Shown here: piece by piece, positions 61,236 through 64,000 of the stretch | Position numbering within the stretch: the stretch's first letter is position 1 | Layout: every line of letters starts with the position of its first letter | Source of the DNA: Pseudomaricurvus alcaniphilus | GTDB lineage: Bacteria > Pseudomonadota > Gammaproteobacteria > Pseudomonadales > Cellvibrionaceae | DNA length: 64,000 bases | Assembly (NCBI RefSeq): GCF_011440395.1 | Contig: NZ_JAAOIX010000008.1 | Coordinates: forward strand, 124,001-188,000 | Direction: 5' to 3' | Program-made: the position numbers and the translations under genes | Notes under the pieces: model-generated | The model's input: the letters and a program-made list of their open reading frames with translations, nothing else | Told to the model about the DNA's origin: nothing | Database searches by the model: none

Positions 61236-61862
61236 TCAATCGTCGTAGGAATACTTTAGCAGGCGTTTGATGTCATCCAGCAGGGCGCTACCACTGTGGC
61301 TGGAATCATAGCTCATCATGGCAAAGCCCTCCTGATCAACCACATAAAGGTGATGAGAGGTGAGCGGATGGGCGGAGATTGAAGTCCCGGCAAAGGTTTG
61401 CTGCCACTGTTCCGCGTTGACGTGGGCTTGCACGAGGCGCGGGTGTTGCTCCGCCAACTCCGTCGCGAAACCCGGCGCATAGGTCGCAGCCGTATTGAGG
61501 TAGAGCCGCTCGACTCGCACGGCTTTTTCACCCAGCCGTACGTGCACCTGGCGCGACAGGTAGAGCAAGTCCTGGCAAACCTGGTCGCAGGTGTTACCGC
61601 CAACGACCAGCATCCGCCAGAGCCTTTTCTCGCCTGGAATCGACAGGGGTTGCTGCGCCCCGGTGGTGATATCGAGGTCGCTAATGGAGGTGGCGGGTAG
61701 CAGCAGATCGCCCTTGTTGACCGTAGCCGTAGGAATGCCAACCCCGGTGGTAAAAATGATATAGGCGGCCATCATAGGCAGTGCGATAATGGCGAGAATC
61801 AACCAGCTTATCCAGCGCGAGCTGGGTTTATTCGGCGCTTCGTGTTGGCGATCGGTATTCAT
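61236..61862 (-). CDS. SCO-like membrane protein of the oxidase cluster (unknown function)
   Basis: 208 residues from the ATG at 61862. One membrane anchor (WISWLILAIIALPMMAAYIIFT, about 18-39), then a periplasmic domain with a C-x3-C motif, C92-D-Q-V-C96 (GNTCDQVCQDLLYLSRQ), spaced as in SCO proteins, and H170-H171 in TSHHLYVVDQEGF at the place of the SCO histidine. The normal proline of the CPxVC motif is missing. The family appears next to SURF1 and ctaA in gammaproteobacterial oxidase operons and has no established name. A thiol or copper role in oxidase assembly is likely but inferred. Confidence 0.75.
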   Translation of the reverse strand: MNTDRQHEAPNKPSSRWISWLILAIIALPMMAAYIIFTTGVGIPTATVNKGDLLLPATSISDLDITTGAQQPLSIPGEKRLWRMLVVGGNTCDQVCQDLLYLSRQVHVRLGEKAVRVERLYLNTAATYAPGFATELAEQHPRLVQAHVNAEQWQQTFAGTSISAHPLTSHHLYVVDQEGFAMMSYDSSHSGSALLDDIKRLLKYSYDD

Positions 61863-61884
61863 ATTCAGGGTACTGCTCAACTCT

Positions 61885-62625
61885 CTACTCCTGCCTGTCT
61901 TTAGGTGTTGGCACAGCTGTCGCTCGCTTGATATTGGCAAACAACAAGGCGATCAGCAGGGCGACCGCCATGGCAAACCACTGCACCGCATAGCCTGTGT
62001 GCTTGTCCGGTGAGGTATTCACATCCCGCCATACAACGGCCAGAGCGTGTTCATCGTCTGCACCCAGCTGCAACACCCAGGGCAGCAGCGCGGCCTGCAG
62101 TTGTCGCCCCGCCGCCTGGACATCCAGTTGCTGAATGCGTTTGGGCCAGGCCTTACTGCTCTCCAGGTCACGCACCAGGGTATTACCTTCAGGTTGCTGC
62201 AGTCGACCTTCAATTATTACCCTGCCGGCCGGCGTCGCCACTGTCGGCAACTCCGAGCGCAGCGGCGGTGCCGCCACCCAACCGCGATTGACCAGAACGA
62301 CGCCCCCCGATTCCAGTTGCAGCGGCATTATAACCTCATAGCCGACCCTGCCCTGCAATACCCGGTTATCCACCAGCCAGGTACGCTCTTGCAGGAATGT
62401 CCCCACAGCCCTGACCCGTCGATAACCGGACAGCTCGCCGCTCCCTGCCCGCAGGTCGAGTTGCACCGGCGGCAGGGCCTGCTGCGCAGCGATAGCGGCC
62501 AGCAGTGCGGACTTTTCCGCCGCCCTCTCGAGCTGCCAAAAACCTAACCAGGCCAGCAGCGGCAGGAACAGCAGTCCCAGCAGGGTTATCTTCCAGTTAA
62601 ATGAAAGTGTTAAACTGGCGGGCAT
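61885..62625 (-). CDS. SURF1 family cytochrome oxidase assembly protein
   Basis: 246 residues from the ATG at 62625. Two membrane segments at the ends (ITLLGLLFLPLLAWLGFWQLERA and YAVQWFAMAVALLIALLFANIKR) enclose a periplasmic domain with RVRAVGTFL, LVDNRVLQGRVGYEVIMPL and VLVNRGWVA, the SURF1 signatures. It helps insert heme A into oxidase subunit I. It ends 22 bases before the SCO-like gene. Confidence 0.92.
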   Translation of the reverse strand: MPASLTLSFNWKITLLGLLFLPLLAWLGFWQLERAAEKSALLAAIAAQQALPPVQLDLRAGSGELSGYRRVRAVGTFLQERTWLVDNRVLQGRVGYEVIMPLQLESGGVVLVNRGWVAAPPLRSELPTVATPAGRVIIEGRLQQPEGNTLVRDLESSKAWPKRIQQLDVQAAGRQLQAALLPWVLQLGADDEHALAVVWRDVNTSPDKHTGYAVQWFAMAVALLIALLFANIKRATAVPTPKDRQE

Positions 62626-62691
62626 TGATCTCGCTGTTTCCATCGGTTTACCGCGACCAACCCGCTGTCAGGTATATAAGGCTGAATCGCC

Positions 62692-62955
62692 ATGTGGCTT
62701 AAAATTGTTATCGTCGTACTCTTTCTTGGCGTTTTGATCAGCTTGAGCAGCGCACTGGTGTTTTTGCTCAACGATATGGGGTCAAAATCGAAGCGCACTC
62801 TTTACGCGCTGGGCATCAGGATAACCCTGGCGGGACTGTTACTGGGGTGTATATTTTACGGCCTGAAAACCGGTCAATTGGGTAGCTCGGCACCCTGGGA
62901 CTCCGGCCCTGCGATCACAGGTGCCGCGCAATCCCCCCAACAGCTCGAACCCTAA
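62692..62955 (+). CDS. DUF2909 twin-transmembrane protein
   Basis: 87 residues. Two membrane segments (IVIVVLFLGVLISLSSALVFLL and IRITLAGLLLGCIFYGLK) joined by a short basic loop NDMGSKSKRTLYALG, the DUF2909 pattern. It is a small inner-membrane protein found between SURF1 and oxidase subunit III, on the opposite strand to both, in many gammaproteobacteria. Function is unknown. Its stop codon shares bases with the stop of ctaE. Confidence 0.85.
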   Translation: MWLKIVIVVLFLGVLISLSSALVFLLNDMGSKSKRTLYALGIRITLAGLLLGCIFYGLKTGQLGSSAPWDSGPAITGAAQSPQQLEP

Positions 62956-63869
62956 CCCAGAATATAAACGAAAATAAACAGACCGACCCAGACCACATCG
63001 ACAAAGTGCCAATACCAGCTGGCCGCTTCAAAGCCGAAGCAATCGTCGTGGTGGAAGTGACCCTTTAATGCAGCGCGCAGAAACATCACCAGCAGCATAA
63101 AGGTACCCAGGGTAACGTGGGCGCCGTGAAAGCCGGTCAACATAAAGAAGGTGGTGCCGTAGGCGCCGGTCTCCAGAGTCAGCCCCATATGCTGATAGGC
63201 TTCGACATACTCTTCCACCTGCAAAATCAGGAAGCATATACCCAGAAACACAGTCAAACCCAGCCAACCGACAAAGCCCTTGCGGGCATTGTTCTTCAAC
63301 GCGGTGTGCGCAAAGTGGACTGTAACCGAAGAGGTCAGCAGAATCACCGTATTCCAGAAAGGCAGCCAGGTCCAGATGGACTCAACTGAACTAAAGCTCA
63401 TACTTTGCGCCGGGCCTTTAACCTGCGCCGCATCGCCGTTAACCGCCATATCAGGAGTAACCATCAGCGGCCACTGAGCCTCAAACCCCTGCCACAAAAT
63501 TTCATTGGTGACACCTTTATCGCCCTCTCCGCCCAACCACGGCAGGGCCATAGTGCGGATGTAGAAGAGCGCGCCAAAAAAAGCCGCAAAGAACATGACT
63601 TCGCTGAAAATAAACCAGCCCATGCCCCAGACATAGGACTTTTTCAACTGGGTGCTGTTGAGACCGTTGATATTTTCAGTGATGACTGTCGAAAACCACT
63701 GCCACAGCACAAAGGCAAACACCAAGCCGCCAAAGAAGAAGATGGTTGGCCCGCTGTCATCACCATTGAGCCAGTTGGCCGCGCCGTACACCGTCAGAAA
63801 CAGTCCCAAAGAAGCAAAGATTGGCAGTTTGCTCTGCTCTGGTACGTAATAACTTCCTTCACTCGACAT
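62952..63869 (-). CDS. ctaE: Cytochrome c oxidase subunit III
   Basis: 305 residues from the ATG at 63869 (MSSEGSYYVPEQSKLP). Seven membrane segments. Family motifs are GWFIFSEVMFFAAFFGALFYIR, NTVILLTSSVTVHFAHTAL, LQVEEY, GAYGTTFFMLTGFHGAHVTLG and the C-terminal ASWYWHFVDVVWVGLFIFVYILG, which contains the conserved HxVDxxW. It is a core subunit of the aa3-type oxidase; subunits I and II and the ctaG chaperone should lie beyond the right edge of the window. Confidence 0.96.
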   Translation of the reverse strand: MSSEGSYYVPEQSKLPIFASLGLFLTVYGAANWLNGDDSGPTIFFFGGLVFAFVLWQWFSTVITENINGLNSTQLKKSYVWGMGWFIFSEVMFFAAFFGALFYIRTMALPWLGGEGDKGVTNEILWQGFEAQWPLMVTPDMAVNGDAAQVKGPAQSMSFSSVESIWTWLPFWNTVILLTSSVTVHFAHTALKNNARKGFVGWLGLTVFLGICFLILQVEEYVEAYQHMGLTLETGAYGTTFFMLTGFHGAHVTLGTFMLLVMFLRAALKGHFHHDDCFGFEAASWYWHFVDVVWVGLFIFVYILG

Positions 63870-64000
63870 ATTGCTACCCGTCCTAATCTTTATTTTCAGT
63901 TGCAATCATTATTAGCTCTGGCCATCAACTGTCGCCGCCCTGGCTACAAACTGGAGACCAGATTCGTTGTCGTTCGTTCAGTTACATCAAACAAGGTGTA

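Overview
The window looks like chromosome of a free-living, probably marine or aquatic gammaproteobacterium related to the Pseudomonas/Cellvibrionales lineages. The support is gene order rather than any single gene: dsbB-rsd(algQ)-FKBP-algP-ABC-F, ftsY-ftsE-ftsX-rpoH with divergent rsmD, radC/rpmB/rpmG/mutM, coaBC-algC-argB-slmA, polA-engB-cytochrome c4-dsbA, znuA/zur-znuC-znuB, and the tail of an aa3-type cytochrome oxidase operon (ctaE, SURF1, ctaA, ctaB, SCO1). Most of it is core genome; accessory DNA is concentrated in the first 15 kb.

Layout. 1-10.2 kb (mostly minus strand): DUF2784 membrane protein, EamA exporter with a broken GGDEF gene at its start, alkylsulfatase-type metallo-beta-lactamase, DUF6151 protein, Gfo/Idh/MocA oxidoreductase, a 151-bp MITE-like insertion, ppnN, and a secreted subtilisin-like protease. 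10.3-12.4 kb: two REP-associated tyrosine transposase (RAYT) elements with 23-bp inverted ends flank a FetB-like permease whose last codons come from one element end; tRNA-Phe follows. 12.6-19.8 kb: yggX, mutY, an array of 11-bp repeats, asmA-like gene, a Fur-box-preceded iron(III) ABC importer lacking an adjacent ATPase, gcvH. 20-28.7 kb: FliL-like protein, dsbB, lrgA-lrgB, rsd, WD40 lipoprotein, FKBP isomerase, DUF4124 protein, algP, TIGR02444 protein, ABC-F ATPase. 28.8-35.6 kb: tandem USP, duplicated OmpA porins, DUF2959 lipoprotein, trmB, DUF423 protein, rpoH. 35.7-47.6 kb: ftsX-ftsE-ftsY, rsmD, coaD, mutM, rpmG, rpmB, radC, coaBC, a membrane-anchored algC, argB, slmA. 47.7-55.4 kb: diguanylate cyclase, dsbA, cytochrome c4, engB, a predicted small RNA gene, polA, a small secreted protein. 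55.5-58.5 kb: zinc uptake locus around a Zur box. 58.5-64 kb: cytochrome oxidase biogenesis genes and subunit III.

Functional themes are envelope homeostasis (DsbA/DsbB, FKBP, OmpA, AsmA, RpoH), metal uptake (Zn, Fe) and respiration (cytochrome c4, heme A synthesis, copper delivery). The most interesting signal is regulatory: extracytoplasmic-stress sigma (sigmaE/AlgU-type) promoters, GAACTT-N16-TCTTA, lie in front of rpoH and in the polA-engB gap. In the gap the promoter drives a predicted ~95-nt small RNA with a 5' hairpin, an unpaired CUCCUU seed and a U8 terminator, at the locus that carries Spot 42 in E. coli and ErsA in P. aeruginosa; algC, the known ErsA target, lies 6 kb away. No experimental or database evidence was available; all functional calls are from reading the sequence.
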